Assembly (NCBI RefSeq): GCF_019097595.1
Contig: NC_080712.1
Span: 27,152,646-27,216,645 of the forward strand
Length of the DNA: 64,000 nucleotides
From: Hemibagrus wyckioides
Taxonomy: Eukaryota; Chordata; Actinopteri; Siluriformes; Bagridae
Direction: 5' to 3'
The notes under the pieces were generated by a model that was given only the letters and a program-made list of their open reading frames with translations, was not told where the DNA came from and did no database searches. The translations under genes and the position numbers were made by a program. This document shows positions 12,961-25,439 of this stretch, piece by piece (position 1 is the stretch's first letter; the number at the start of each line of letters is the position of its first letter).

Positions 12961-14149
12961 TAACTGAAGAGAAGTGAATGAAAAAATGATAGAGCTGAGC
13001 TTGTGAGAGAATAAAAATGTGTCTAATGTTTCTCCAGGTTGAAGAGAGGCTTCAAAATCTGGTTCATTTTATGAATGAGTCCTGTAGTGTGTACATGGTC
13101 ATGAATGGATATGGACAATCGATACAGATAACAGTCTAAGACAGAGCTAGGAAAGAATAAATAAATAACAAGCACTGTGTGCAAGCAGTGAACTGCAGAG
13201 GTGAAGCAAATCCTATAAAAAGCTGTCAGATGCATGAGTGCCTTTATAAAGTGTTGTGTAAAAACGACTACAGTCTGATCACGTCATCGATGAGCCTGTG
13301 CTGATATGCATCCGATTTAGAATTTTGATGGGATTTTTGCCTCTTTGCCTAACCATCTAATGCACACAAGCAAAATGTACAAACGTTTACAAAACCACTC
13401 TCTTTTATATCACGTTATGAACTGTATGCCCAGCTTAAGAATAATTTCAGACACCATTTGGCATAGTGAGTACTGTGTAATTAATGACTCTCTCAGCCAT
13501 ATTTGCCTGTAAGCCTTTCTCTTCTCTGCTCACACATCTTTAATTGGCATGCTATTTCTGTGAGGTTAAAAAGATGCTTTTCAACCAGCAAGCTTCCACT
13601 TCAACATTCAACAAATGTTAATCTACATAACGTTTTCATACACAGATCCACAGATTCGAAATTCCATCTGAAATCTGAATTTTGAGTGACTGACGATTTA
13701 ACAGATAAAAGCCAGTGTTCTGTTGATATGCCTTTCTAGATCGTGGGGCAGCAGACGGTGAACCTGGTCAAAATGGGAACCACCATAAGCACTAACAAAG
13801 GCCACTAGGGCAGGAATTATGTTGCCTCATGCTCTAGGTTGATATGTGGACATGGCAGGGTTGACTAACACCATCCTGTCATCCGCGGGATCATAAAAAT
13901 ACACAACAGACAGTGTAAAAACCTTTGAGCCATACTGTTGTGGGTTTACACTTAATATCTTTAAAATACAAACAGATGCAGGTAAACGAAAGATTGACTG
14001 CAGTGAGGAAGGAGGGACTTTTTTTCCCCTCTACAGACCACTCCAAAGCTGTGGTTGGTGGATCATCAGGTCGGTCAGCTGTGGAGAGTCGAACCTCATG
14101 CTCTCCTCAGATCCCCATGGCAACAGTAAGCTGAGCAGGAAAAGTGTCA
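12961..14149. other. Noncoding stretch, nothing recognised
   Basis: No exon-like or repeat-like signal that I can support. Confidence 0.3.
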
Positions 14150-14443
14150 CACAGCTGTAATCTGAACAAACTTTTTCCAACGAACAATCACTAATCACAG
14201 TTCTTCCCAATGGCCAGTCACTGATCACAACTTTTTCCAACAACTAATCACTAATTAATCTTGTCCCCAATGACCAATCATTACCAGTGTTTCCACTGAC
14301 CAATCACTAATCACCATTATTCCCAACAACCAATCACTAATCACCATCATTCACAACAATCACTGATCCCCAACATTCCCAGTGACCAATCACTGATCCC
14401 CATTATTCCCAAAAAAAAAAAAAAAATCACTGATCCCCATCAT
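14150..14443. repeat. Degenerate minisatellite with repeated CCAAT boxes
   Basis: Roughly ten imperfect units of about 25-32 bp follow the pattern ccaatgaccaatcactaatc with variations (aaccaatcac, gaccaatcac, ggccagtcac), ending in an A-run at 14411-14426. At least four units keep an exact CCAAT pentamer, the NF-Y recognition core. Whether NF-Y binds is unknown. Confidence 0.75.
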
Positions 14444-17033
14444 GTGGCCAGTGCAGAGACAGATTAAAGTTGCACATGTAACTGTGTGTGTTTGGTGCAC
14501 TGAGGAGCACAGCGGGTGTAACAGAGACAAGCCTTGGTTTTAGCTCAAAGAGCGCATAACTATCTGTTATCTGAATTTCTGCACATTTAATTAAACTCTG
14601 AATACGGTCCAACCTGACCCGTGCCAAGAACTCCACATCTCACCCCCCAAAAAAATTAGAACACTGTATATTCATATTTAATCCATGCTATTTTATATAT
14701 TTATGTGAAAATGTGGAAAACACCTATAATGAACCAGTAGAAGCTGTGAAGGTATATGAAGAATGCTTTATTTTACCAGTCTGTAAAGGTCCAAATAGGT
14801 CTGTGGTGGTTCCAGTTACAGATGCATGTGTAACAGAGACACATGCATGTAGAGTTAATCACTGATTGGGTTGAAGCAGACAGTGACTCTTGCCTACCTA
14901 CTAAGATCTGACACGCAGAGCTTTGCACTCTGTTTTAAGGACCACAGTAAACTCTGATAGTGATAAGTCATCAGTCATTTTCGTTTGCCCAGTGTAATAA
15001 CGGCTGATCTCAGCCAGCAACTCAGGCCACTTCTGAAGAAGCCAATAAAACACAGCAGTAACATCCCTGTGCCACTTAACTCCTTTACACTTCAGGGTTT
15101 TTAGCAGTGTAGCATATTTCAACTGGACAGGTCTGACATTTCCCAACTGACCACCTGCCACATAATAATGCACCTTAAATGTGCTCATACTGCACAAGCT
15201 GCAGCGCATTACACTTCCAAACACAGCAACGGAAAAGACGACAATAATGAGAGTGTCACGGTGGCAAAACTTTCAAAACATAATTGGTTGAAGCAATAGA
15301 AATCACACTTTCAAAAGGATGTAGTTTACCATGTATGGCAATTCAGGTCGTTTCTGTGATTGGCAATATTCTAGTGCTCTGTGCATGCTTTGCTAAATGA
15401 GATCTGCTGAGCTTTATAACATAATTCAAATACAAAAAAATAAATCAGTACAATCAACAGTATAAACAATCCTTTTACTTGCAGACAGTTGATGACGCTG
15501 TAAAACTAGAAAAAATGAATGCTTAAATGCTGATATAATAAGAGGCTTCGGCTAAATGAGATTTGGTTGAATGCCACTGTAAGTAATATTTAATCCCATC
15601 TGCAAAGCTCAAGGCGAGCTCCTTAACGGGACGTGACCATCTGGATTCATGGGAAATTGATTGGGCAGGAGCGTTCAGTTATGTTTTATTAAGGTATATT
15701 ATTCTGAAATTAATATCAGATGAAATGGAATACCTGCTGTGTGAAATATACTGTGTGGTTGTAGCTTCCTGGGAGAACTATATACAGGGTTAAATAAATT
15801 ACTTTAGGGAAGCAGTCTGAAAATAGGTTTAATATTTTTTTTTAATCTCCTGAGCACTATATGATCTGAGATCCTATAATTCTCATTGTAGAAATATTAG
15901 TTCATAATTGCAACATCGGCTGAATGGGACCCCAAAAAGCAAAGAGCACTGCAACGATAGTTAATGTGTCTACACATCTCGTAGCTTATCCTGTTATGGA
16001 CAATAACACATGGGCAGAAAAGCTTAATAATAAAACATGTCAAATATGCGCAGTGTGAAAGTCTAGACAAAATACTACAAACAATCCAAAAAAAAAAGGG
16101 TCGATTCAGTGAGCGTCACTGAATCTAAAGACACCACTTCCATGATTTTAGGATCAATTATGCATAAGTTATTAGCAAAAAAGTCACTGTTTCACATCTC
16201 ATAACCACTAGGAGTCACTGTTCCAGATCTGCTCATGTATCCTCAGGTCATGGTTGTTACATGACACACCGGGTTTGGTGTCAATATTCAAAAGCATTGC
16301 AGAGATATTCATTTTAGTGTTCTCGTGGTCATATTTGTTGATGCATTATATGCAAATGGGAATCTTTGATCTTCATTGTCTGAAGGTGATCTAAGCAAAA
16401 TTTCTGACAAAAAAAAAAAAAAAGTTCACACAAAAGTTTTTCAGAGAAAAATTCTAAATCTCTCGAGCCCCTAATAAAAATCTCTACAATAAGCACATCA
16501 TACTTGAACCCCATCACAAAAGATTAAACAATTCACACAACTGAACGCGATCAAAACGGGATAATGAGAAAGTAAACTCCACAACAGAGTAAAGAGACAT
16601 AATTAGGGTGTAAAATTCACTTTCTCAGCCTACTCCTGTGCATCAAAGCACTGAAGCTTCGAGTCTTTGTGTGGACGGGACATTGTTATTGTGGAAGACG
16701 GCAGTCCCATCAGGATAAAAATGTTTCTTTATAATCAGAACTGAAAAGACTGTCCAATCCAAACCACACAAGCAAAATGCCTTCCACTTCAGAACAGCAT
16801 TATAAACTCCCATTTGTGTGTCACAATGTAAGAATTTTGGTGAGGTTTTGCTAACAAAACACACATACATTATTATATTACATTATATATATATTGGGTA
16901 CAGTAATAAAGTACATTAAACTGGTTTAATTTAATCATAATTAAATTTTACTTGAAATTCCAGCTGCTCCCTGTGATATACAGATAGCGTAAACACACAC
17001 ACCAATATAAACAGACTAACATTAAATACAGTA
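14444..17033. other. Noncoding stretch with one unexplained ORF
   Basis: It contains the 107-codon minus-strand ORF at 14901-15224, which is listed separately. The rest is AT-rich, with A-runs at 16088-16098 and 16410-16423 and no recognised exon. Confidence 0.35.
14901..15224 (-). CDS. Unrecognised 107-codon ORF, doubtful
   Basis: ATG to TAG, 107 residues. The residue mix is balanced (several W, C, K and E) and free of simple repeats, unlike most chance frames in this window. Visible blocks include VHYYVAGGQLGNVRP and VFYWLLQKWPELLAEISRYY. I do not recognise a family. No signal peptide is evident. It could be one exon of an unannotated gene, a decayed retro- or transposon fragment, or a chance ORF; the last remains the default. 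Confidence 0.15.
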   Translation of the reverse strand: MFGSVMRCSLCSMSTFKVHYYVAGGQLGNVRPVQLKYATLLKTLKCKGVKWHRDVTAVFYWLLQKWPELLAEISRYYTGQTKMTDDLSLSEFTVVLKTECKALRVRS

Positions 17034-17035
17034 TA

Positions 17036-17514
17036 TACACCCATCAGCCATAACATTATGAACACTGACAGGTGAAGTGAATAACACTGATGATCTCCTC
17101 ATCATGACACCTGTTAGTGGGTGGGATATATTAGGCAGCAAGTGAACATTTTATCCTCAAAGTTGATGTGTTAGAAGCAGGAAAAATTGGCAAGTGTAAG
17201 GATTTGAGTATGATGAAGGGCCAAATTGTGATGGTTAGACGACTGGATCAGAGCATCTCCAAAACTGCAACTCTTGTGGGGTGTTCCCGGTCTGCAGTGG
17301 TCATTATCTATCAAACGTGGTCCAAGAAAGGAACAGTGGTGAACCGGCGACAGGGTCATGGGTGGCCCATGATGCTCACTGATGCATGTGGGGAGTGAAG
17401 GCTGCCCCGTGTAGTCTGACAGACGAGCTACTGTTAAGCATTAAGTTAATGCTGGTTCTGATAGAAAGGTGTCAGAATACACAGTGCATGACGGGTCAGG
17501 GCTGTTTTGTTAAA
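17036..17514 (+). mobile_element. Tc1/mariner-derived element, family A copy 2
   Basis: The left terminus reads tacacccatcagccataaca. The right end breaks off at gggctgttttg, so the 3' inverted repeat is lost. Between them a frame from 17168 to 17398 keeps a Tc1 transposase N-terminal helix-turn-helix ([18 protein letters not shown], then [12 protein letters not shown]). The DDE domain is deleted. Confidence 0.85.
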
Positions 17515-18904
17515 AAGACTTTACAAAGACTAAGAAGAGAGTTTTAAAAAGCACATCTGACTATAATGACAGTGTATTATGATGTGCTTTTATTATGATG
17601 ATCCTGATGTTTTTTCAAAAGATTAATATCAGATCACATTGCCCAGCCCTAAACGTGACCAAAACTAAGCAAAATACTGTACCAGATTTTAAAAAGATTT
17701 TATATTCACATGCTAGCATATTCAATTTGATACAAAATTCAGTGCATTCTGGGTAGATAAAAACTGTGTCTGGACTTCAAATTCAATCCAAGCAAAGAAT
17801 CAGAACTGTGCAAAGACCCTAACGTGAATGTAGTCTATGTCTATGGTTTAAAATATACACAGTATAAACTGCTCCATGTTTGAAATGAGAGGCTCACAGC
17901 TTGAATGCTGCAGTTTTTTGTGAATTTGTCAAACTAACATGTACATGACCTTGTTGGTGAGTGTTGGCTCATCCTCCTAAGCTTTTCCTCCTTTGTGACT
18001 CTCAGTCAATAAATTCTACTTCTAACTCATCCGTTTCAGTGAACACAAATAATCGCTCTTCTCGACTAGTCTGAAAATGCTGTGTCTGTGCAGTCGGAGG
18101 CATCTCTATATATTTTCCTCATTAATCATTCAGATTACAGGCCATACAATTAACTCGCTATATTCTTTCCGACAAGAAGAAAAGTCTTCGTTACAAGAAA
18201 ATCGGCGTGGTTTGAGAAGCACTTGAGTATGTAATTTCACTTGCAGGAAGCAAATAAGTGTGAAACAAAATGACATGAGGCAGTGAACGGTTCTACACTC
18301 AGATATCCGCTCTCGATTGTGCTTGCTGCAGTTCTGCTATTAGGTGAGCTATTTACTGACGCTCAAAGTGCCAAAAGACTTTAAGAGTCAATGACATTGA
18401 TTTGTGCAAGCGCAGAACTGGAAGAAGCTGAGAGGCTGGCAGGTGAAACGGACTGCAATGAAGGGTAAGAATCCAAAATTACTTTTCTGGTTTTTTTGGG
18501 GTTTTTTGAGTGCTTTTAAACACTAGTTATGCACATTGGCTCACAATTCTCAAAAGCTTATGTGTCAAGCCATAGCTGCTACACTAAGGCCATGTGCAAA
18601 ATAGCCTACTATAGCTATTGCTGGACTACTGATACAGTACGTACTGATTACAATATAAATGTGTAGTATGAATAGAATCCAGACATGTTGGCACTGTCAT
18701 GTGACCACATCTGTTTGGATCGGCTATGATTTAACCACAACATTTAATAGCAATCACTTGCACTTAAAAAGACCCGACACACTGCCTTCCTTCATTTTTT
18801 TTATTCTGACAGCTCTGTTATGCCTGTCCCATTGTCTTATAGGATAGGGAAATGTCCTTTGGTTCCATACTCCAGAATCTCTGTGGAAGCAGTAGGTCAT
18901 TCGG
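17515..18904. other. Noncoding stretch, nothing recognised
   Basis: AT-rich sequence without a supported exon or repeat boundary. Confidence 0.3.
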
Positions 18905-19003
18905 GTACAGTGGAACCTCGGCATACGAATTTAATTCATTCTGGAGGTGAGTTCTTTAGATTAAAATTTGTATCGCAAAACAAATTTTCCCCTAAGAAAT
19001 AAG
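18905..19003. repeat. Short interspersed repeat fragment
   Basis: It contains tacagtggaacctcggcata followed by cgaatttaattcattctgg, a word pattern recurrent in vertebrate dispersed repeats. The far terminus is lost. Confidence 0.35.
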
Positions 19004-19012
19004 TTGTTCTTT

Positions 19013-19215
19013 TGGTTGCTCCCTGTTTGGGGTCGCCACAGCGGATCATTTAGTCCGCATGTTTCTATTTGACACAGGTTTTACTCTGGATGCCCTCATT
19101 GAAACAACCCTCCCATGTAATCCGGGCTTGGGACCAGCACCGAGATTTAACTCTTCAGTGGCTGGGTTTACTCCCTGCCTGGGAATCGAACCTGGGCCGC
19201 GGCAATGTGAGCATG
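19013..19215 (-). repeat. tRNA-head SINE-like repeat (family S3)
   Basis: On the minus strand it begins near a GGTTCGATTCC-type B box (ctgggaatcgaacctgg on the plus strand at about 19178-19194). It ends in gtggcgaccccaaacaggga, a widespread fish repeat 3' end. The plus-strand copy at 27028-27268 aligns across the same blocks, including the conserved acaggttttactctggatgc stretch. Confidence 0.65.
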
Positions 19216-19329
19216 GGAGCCTGGAGGCTGTGGATGGTGCTACATGGGTATGCTTAAAGACTGCACTTCCCAATAGCTGCTCAAGAAATAGCTTATGCTC
19301 ACTAGATCTTCAGTGTACAGCATCTAGGT

Positions 19330-19625
19330 GATATTACCCACTGAAGAACTGCTCCTATAATCATAAAGACCAAGAATCTCAAAGACCATGTGATGGAGCA
19401 ATGATTTATAATCTCACTGTCTAGTGTCACCCAGAAGAGCATCTGGTTCCTCTCAAGGTTTCCTTTCTCATGTTGGAGTTTTTCCCACCGCCACTGTCAC
19501 TACTGGCTTCCTCGTTAAGGATTCATCCAGATTTCAAGAAAGCTGCTTTGCAAAAGTGTCTGCTGTCACTACCGCTGTGCTTATAAAATAGAATTTAATA
19601 AAACTGTGCTTCTGTAATAACCACC
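19330..19625. repeat. Degraded teleost interspersed repeat
   Basis: Contains ggttcctctcaaggtttcct, gttggagtttttcccaccgc and ctgctttgcaaaagtgtctg in an order typical of a dispersed fish repeat; this is the opposite orientation of the element at 3490-3830. Confidence 0.4.
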
Positions 19626-21124
19626 AGGGACGTGAAAATCAGATCCTTTCATACAATAGTGAATTGTGACTCATGTTCTGTATACCTTGCACCTATCACA
19701 ATAGCACCATGACCTTGACTAACCATCAAGAGGACAGATGGCTAGAACACTAACACTGCTTACAAAACAGTAACTACTGTAGTAGACTGATCAGCAGCGT
19801 CGACGTGTTAAAACAAAACAGCTGCCAATATTATATTTTGTATTATGAAGCGCAGAGCACCTGCTGCTCCACAAGTCCTTAACCGCTCCTAATGAAGCGC
19901 TCAAATGTAATCACCTAACCTATTTTGGCGTTTCGGAACGCAAGCAATAAAAAGGACATTGAAAACGATATCGATTTTGTGTTGGCAGTGAGATGCGGCG
20001 ACATCATGAATGTACATTTAGCTGCCTCAAACCTAGATTTGCACTTGAGCTACTAGTGAGAAAGTTTACAAGAGGCAAGACCAGACTGCTGTGCTCTTTA
20101 TCGGATGCTAAAAACATAGATTTCCAGATTGGCTTGTATTGATGGTTTCTATTTTGTACGGTAATGTGGGTATATTTAGAATTGCACCTAGGCTATATCT
20201 AGAGGAATACATGGTTTCGCCCCCATTATTTGCACCCATGAAAGGGCAGCTAAGCCACTGCTGTGCCATATTTGGACTAGATGAAATAAAAAATCCTAAA
20301 ATACAATCTGAAGGAATGCTTGCTTATTTCAGCTATCGACTTTAGTGCAAGCAATAGACTGTCTGCTTGTAGATGGTGTCCATTGAACAGTCACTTTTGT
20401 GCGACTTGATGCAAGGATATCACTTCCTGTCCCATAAGATTCACTTTGTCAGGTAAAAAAAAAAAAAAAATATCATATACTGTATGTCCTGACAGGCTGT
20501 ATTTCTATGCAGACATTTAATGTACAAACATTTTCACTCAGCACCTGATACTCTGACAAACAACTGAACCCAATCTATAAAGCGTACAGTTTCTCAGGCA
20601 GTAATTCCTCTGCTTCAGTCGATCTCCACAGTCACCAACAAAACAGCGACCTCTTACAACAGCGACAATTACAAACTGAAATTTCAAGGATAGAGATGTT
20701 TAACGTTTCAAAGGCATGCAAAAGCAGAGGTGTGTTGTGATTTGGTGAGCAAATTCTGCACTAGGACTCCAGCACACTACACAGTAACACAGAAGTTCAC
20801 TTTCCTTTCATTGTGTGTACTCTCTGCTCTGCTATGATCTCTCTGCTGCTTCTTGTGTGTCTCGTCATACGCTGTTTACAGATCCTTCACCTTTACACTC
20901 TAAATCTCTCATCTGGACAAGAAACTGTTACCCGTCACTGTCACGTTTAACACAGCACAATGACAGCTGCTATAAAGTTGATAACCTCAGCACTCGGGGA
21001 ATAACACTTATCCACTCCATGTGCCTCCATCTCTACATTACAGCACTGTACTGGTTTTGTTTTTCTACTGCCTAAAATGCTATTTCTTTGCTACAGATGT
21101 ACACAAAAATTATGTACACAAAAA
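19626..21124. other. Noncoding stretch, nothing recognised
   Basis: No supported exon. There is an A-run at 20456-20470. The rest is unclassified. Confidence 0.3.
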
Positions 21125-21368
21125 ATATACACCGATCAGCCATAACATTCTCGAGATAATAACGCCATAACGAGAGAAGGCTGGCCCGTGTGATCTGATC
21201 CAACAGACGAGCTAATGTTGCTCAAACTGCTGAAGTTAATAAGTTAATGCTGGTTCTGTAAAAAAAAAAAAGGTGTCAATACACAGTGCATGACGGGTCA
21301 GGGCTGTTTTGGCAGCAAAAAGGGGACCAACACGATGTTATGCAGGTGGTCATAATGTTATGTACTCT
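21125..21368 (+). mobile_element. Family A copy 3, short deletion derivative
   Basis: It starts with tacaccgatcagccataaca and ends in ggtcataatgttatgtac. The whole N-terminal transposase region has been lost, leaving about 240 bp of terminal and subterminal sequence, including gacgggtcagggctgttttg. It is the smallest two-ended copy of the family here. Confidence 0.85.
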
Positions 21369-21812
21369 GGTGTGTCCTAAATTGCATATTTACGCACTAA
21401 TCCATGACATTTGGTAGTGAGTTCACACTGAAATCTCCAACAGGAAGTGCACTTCAAAAAGCGGGATAATGCCGAAAAGAAAAGAAAAAAAACAAAGTGT
21501 TGAATTTTTTGCACTTAACACTAACAGCTTAGCTTACATTGAGGAAGAGGTATAAAAAATATAGGAGTAGCTGAAGACACTACTGTGGACAAGACGTCTT
21601 GCAAATGTCTTAAATCAGCTCACATTTTTTTATTTATTTTTCAACAATTTAAAAAATCTGTGTATCAATGTAACAGCTTCTACTTCCAGTTAGTAATAAG
21701 ATAAAGTTAGTGTTCCAATAGAGACTTTTCAGAAATTCATACACTTGATGATAGACTACATAGTGCATAGTGTGAGTGAGCAAGTATGTAGTACATCATT
21801 TGAGACACAGCA
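21369..21812. mobile_element. MITE-like element (possibly PIF/Harbinger-type)
   Basis: The left end reads tgtgtcctaaattgcatatt. The right end, reverse complemented, reads gctgtgtctcaaatgatgta with a tactacat-type subterminal block, giving imperfect inverted termini about 440 bp apart. No transposase is encoded. The superfamily is inferred from termini resembling fish Harbinger MITEs and is uncertain. Confidence 0.45.
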
Positions 21813-22369
21813 TCAGTTTCTGTGGACTTGTGTAATGACAATAAAGATATTCTACTGTATTCAAAATCCTTATAAACAGCAACTATCTCCCATAGGAAAT
21901 AATGCTGCAATTAGCTGACCAGGCTTTGGAGAGGCCACAGAGGTGGTACTGAATTATACAGTCAGACGAAACGGCATTCAGCTGCATTTTTAACGCTGAT
22001 TATGCGGTTTGTAGACGTGGAGTAAAGAGTCTGCCCAGACACTAATTGTACTCGAGTCTTATTCACCATCATTGGCCCTTGACCTTTTGTCCATTTTCTT
22101 ATTCACACATTCACCATCTCAGTATTAGCCTGATGTTATCATGTCTGAACCTAGATGTTGGGCTTTTTTTCTTCTTCACATAAAGAAGCTAACCTTTGTG
22201 TCCAACTTTTTGTATTTGTGACTATGAACTGAAAGAAAATCTGTCAGTAAGTGAGAAGGCATAAAATACATTTAAGTCAAGTCAGCCTGCTGGTCATCGG
22301 AAATGAAATGAGAATGTCAATGTAAAATCTGTATTTAATCATGTGTCATTATGAAAATGTCACCGCACT

Positions 22370-22426
22370 GTAATGTGTGTGTGTGTGTGTGTGTGTGCGT
22401 GTGCGCGTGTGCATACACACACTTCT
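22370..22426. repeat. (TG)n microsatellite, interrupted
   Basis: Alternating TG with CG interruptions, then a short CA run. Confidence 0.9.
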
Positions 22427-22554
22427 TACAGATACTGAAAAGGAACTGATTGAACTGGATATTGCAGTAGACCACATGGCTATTGCACCACTCTCTGCCA
22501 CTGACTGTTGCATGTAATGTCATTTTAGGACACTTTTTTATTATTATTTAAAGA

Positions 22555-22870
22555 TGCATGGACATTGAAGTCTTCTGCTCTTGTAGGCAATCTGGCTCAA
22601 GGTTCGACATATGTATTCTGAGATGTTTTTCTGCTCACCACAGTTGTAAAGAGTGCTTATTTGAGTTAGCCTTCCTGTTACTTTGAGCCATTCTTCTCTG
22701 ACCTTGCAATCAATACTCGTATAGCTGCTGCTCACTGAATGTTTTTGTGTCCGTTTCTATACAACACACTGTTCTGTGTAATCTCAGAATCCCAGAATGT
22801 CAGCAGTTTCTGCAACACTTAAAAGTCACAAAGGCACCAACAACGGTTAAGTCACCAAGATCATTTTTTC
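22555..22870 (-). mobile_element. Decayed Tc1-family fragment
   Basis: The plus strand contains, in order, gagtgcttatttgagttagc, cttcctgttactttgagcca and cattcttctctgacc, then cagcagtttctgcaacact. This block order matches a well-known fish Tc1 family read antisense to its transposase. Many substitutions and indels show an old copy. Confidence 0.5.
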
Positions 22871-22984
22871 CCTCCATTATTCAGAAGATTGATATAAAGA
22901 GAAGGCTGTGAATGTGGACTAATTTTAAATGCTGTGAATATGAGCTAATGCATAATTAATTATTTCATCCATATAATAATGTAA

Positions 22985-23340
22985 TATTAATATATTAGGT
23001 TTCTGACATAAAAAGGAACACTGTGATTTGTCCTGCAGCTGCAACACACATCCAGATGTCCACACACAATGATTCATCAGACCAGGTCTTCCATTACACC
23101 AGGGTGCGGCTCTAATGCTCATGTGCTCGTTGTAGGTGCTTTCAGTGGTGTGCAGGGGTCAGCATGGCTACTCTGACTACCCACTCAACTACTTACTCAA
23201 GCCTTGGGCACTCATGACCTTGTTTCTGGTTGTCCTTCACGAGAGCACTTTTCTTTGGTACTAAACACTGCATACCAGGAACACTGTTTTGGAGAGCTTA
23301 ATAGATGCCACTGTTACAAGACAATAAATGCTATTCCCTT
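22985..23340 (-). pseudogene. Tc1 transposase DDE-region remnant
   Basis: The minus strand keeps a WSDES-like motif (tggtctgatgaatcattg). WSDES carries an acidic catalytic residue (D) of Tc1 transposases. The neighbouring coding is broken by stops and indels. The plus-strand text ggtgtgcaggggtcagcatgg is typical of antisense Tc1 in fish. Confidence 0.5.
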
Positions 23341-23507
23341 CACCTGTGAGTGATTTAAATGTTAATCTTCTACAAGTAAATTATTAATCTTTCAAATATT
23401 CAGCTTTATTTTTTGTCTTTGAATGCCGATACATCTGATAGTATTATAAACAGTGACGTTTGTTATAACCACTAGTACCTTCACAATAAAACTGAATGGC
23501 TGATAGT

Positions 23508-23894
23508 TACACTACTGCTCAAAAGTTTGGGATCACTCAAAAATGTTATTGTTTTCCAAGGAAACACACACTAAATTAGTCTGAATAGAAAATATAGCAA
23601 AAGAACAGGACAAGCTGACATGTCAGAGTTAGAAATAATGATTGTGATGGAAATGATGAATGTTTTCTTCAAGCTTTGCCTTCAGCAAAAAAAAAAAAAA
23701 AAAAAAGCACCTTTCGCAGCAATTACAGCCTGGGCATTCTAGCTGTCAATTTTTCCAGATAATCTGAGGAGATTTCACCCCATGCTTCCTGAAGCATCTC
23801 CCACAAGATGGATTGGCTTGATGGAGTCTTCCTCTGTAGCTGAAATCAAGCTGAAATATGCAAGTGATCCCAAACCTTTCAGCGGTAGTGTATA
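23508..23894. mobile_element. Tc1-like non-autonomous element (family D)
   Basis: Terminal inverted repeats are visible. The left is tacactactgctcaaaagtt followed by tgggatcact; the right is agtgatcccaaacctttcag followed by cggtagtgta. The element is about 387 bp, with an A20 tract at about 23686-23705 and no intact transposase. Confidence 0.85.
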
Positions 23895-24171
23895 TTTATG
23901 TGAAAGTGAATCTCAAGCTTTGTAATGTTTGTCCCAGGAAGCAATGGCGGCTACTACAGAAGCCGACAACAGAGTGCCCAATGCATCACACTCATATCAT
24001 CAGCCACCCTGCTTTATTGTTCTGTCAGTTAAACTGAATGAGACTCGGCCTTCAATTCCAACGTTGTACGCCTAAACATGATTATTACTCCTCAGACCCA
24101 GCAGAGATTTCACTGGAAATCTCTACACACAGGCCAAAAATAAATAAAGAATGAAGAATTAAAGAAGAGCG

Positions 24172-24515
24172 CGGTTAGCACGTTCGCCTCACATCTCCAG
24201 CATCCTGGGTTTGAGTCTCGCTCCCGCTCACTGTGTGTGTGGAGTTTGCATGTTCTCCCCGTGCTTGGTGGATTTCCTCTGGGTGCTCCAGTTTCCTCCA
24301 TCCAAAAAACATGCTTCTAGGCTGATTGGAGTCTCTAAATTGCCCATAGTGTGTGATTGTGTGAATGAATGAGTGTGTGTGCCCTGCAATGGCTTGGCAC
24401 TCCCTCCAGGGGGTGTATCCTGCCTTGATGCCCGATGACGCTCGAGACAGGCACAGGCTCCCTGTGACCAGATGATGGATCAAATAAGCGGTACAGACAA
24501 TGGAATGGAATGGAA
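24172..24515 (+). repeat. tRNA-derived SINE with LINE-like tail (family S2)
   Basis: The head reads gcggttagcacgttcgcctc, then a B-box region gggtttgagtc. The body contains gtttgcatgttctccccgtg and ctaaattgcccatagtgtg. The tail carries gaccagatgatggatc and a tggaatggaa repeat. This is the best-preserved S2 copy; several antisense reading frames across it are noncoding. Confidence 0.8.
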
Positions 24516-25185
24516 TTAAAGAAGAAAGCAAACTCCAAACTGTATTATGAGAACTATGCCACTGACAAATCTATACACATCTTCAAATGCAGAGGTATTT
24601 CAGCATATGGTATACGGATACTTACATAACATTGGCACATCCGGAATTGATTTTGCATTTCACCGAGAGATTTTCTTGGTAACTTTTTTGTTACATTCTT
24701 AACTTATGATGGATTTGGCTTTTTGACTTTTTCAGCTTTGTCTAATTTTTCAGTGTGGAAGAAACTGCAGATTGCAAGAGTATCAATGATGTGCAATAAA
24801 CGTGTGTACACTCACTCAGTCATGTAATTTTATCAGTTAATTAGCTGGCAGCAGTGCAGTACATGAAATCATTAAGAGTTTTAGCTACAGTTCACATCAA
24901 GCCACAAAATGGGGGGAAAAAAGGTGTGATCTCTGTGACTTTAACCTTGGCATGCTTGTGATGCCAGATGGGCTGGTTTAAGTGTTTCAAGGTACTGCTG
25001 ATCTCTTGGGATTTTCACATACAAGAGACTTCAGAGTTTAAAAAACAACAACATCCAGTAAGAACAAAACAAGTCACATCCAGTAAGCGGCAGATAAAAA
25101 CACCTTGTCAACAAAGAGATGTAGAAGGAAAAAGGTCAGACTGGGTCAGATAAAGGTTAACACAAATAATCACTCTTTACAACCG
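24516..25185. other. Noncoding stretch, nothing recognised
   Basis: AT-rich, no supported feature. Confidence 0.3.
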
Positions 25186-25360
25186 TGGTGCGCAAGAAAA
25201 GCATCTCAGAATGCATGAAAAGTTGAGTCTTGAAGCAGATGGGCTACAAGAGCAAAAGACCACATCAGGGTCCACTACTTTCAGCCAGGAATGGGAAAGT
25301 GAGGCTGCACTGGGTTCAGGCTCTCTAAAACTGGACATGATAAGCAGTTTCCAAGTCGAT
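25186..25360 (+). pseudogene. Tc1 transposase remnant
   Basis: The blocks gcatctcagaatgcatgaaa, cagatgggctacaagagcaa and aagaccacatcagggtcc match, in order, a common full-length fish Tc1 family. The frame is broken. The antisense 198-codon ORF over this region (25177-25773) also crosses a poly-T run and is not a gene. Confidence 0.5.
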
Positions 25361-25439
25361 GGCAAATGTGCACACTGTGATGTCACTAACTTTAGCAGAG
25401 TAAGACGTTTTGCACAGCAAAGTGTTGTCGGCCATCTTG

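Noticed and set aside
14150..14443. CRISPR-like array
   Set aside because: Units are imperfect and contiguous, without regular unique spacers, in a vertebrate genome. It is a minisatellite.
24175..24538. Overlapping antisense ORFs of 63-118 codons
   Set aside because: All lie on the reverse strand of a SINE (family S2).
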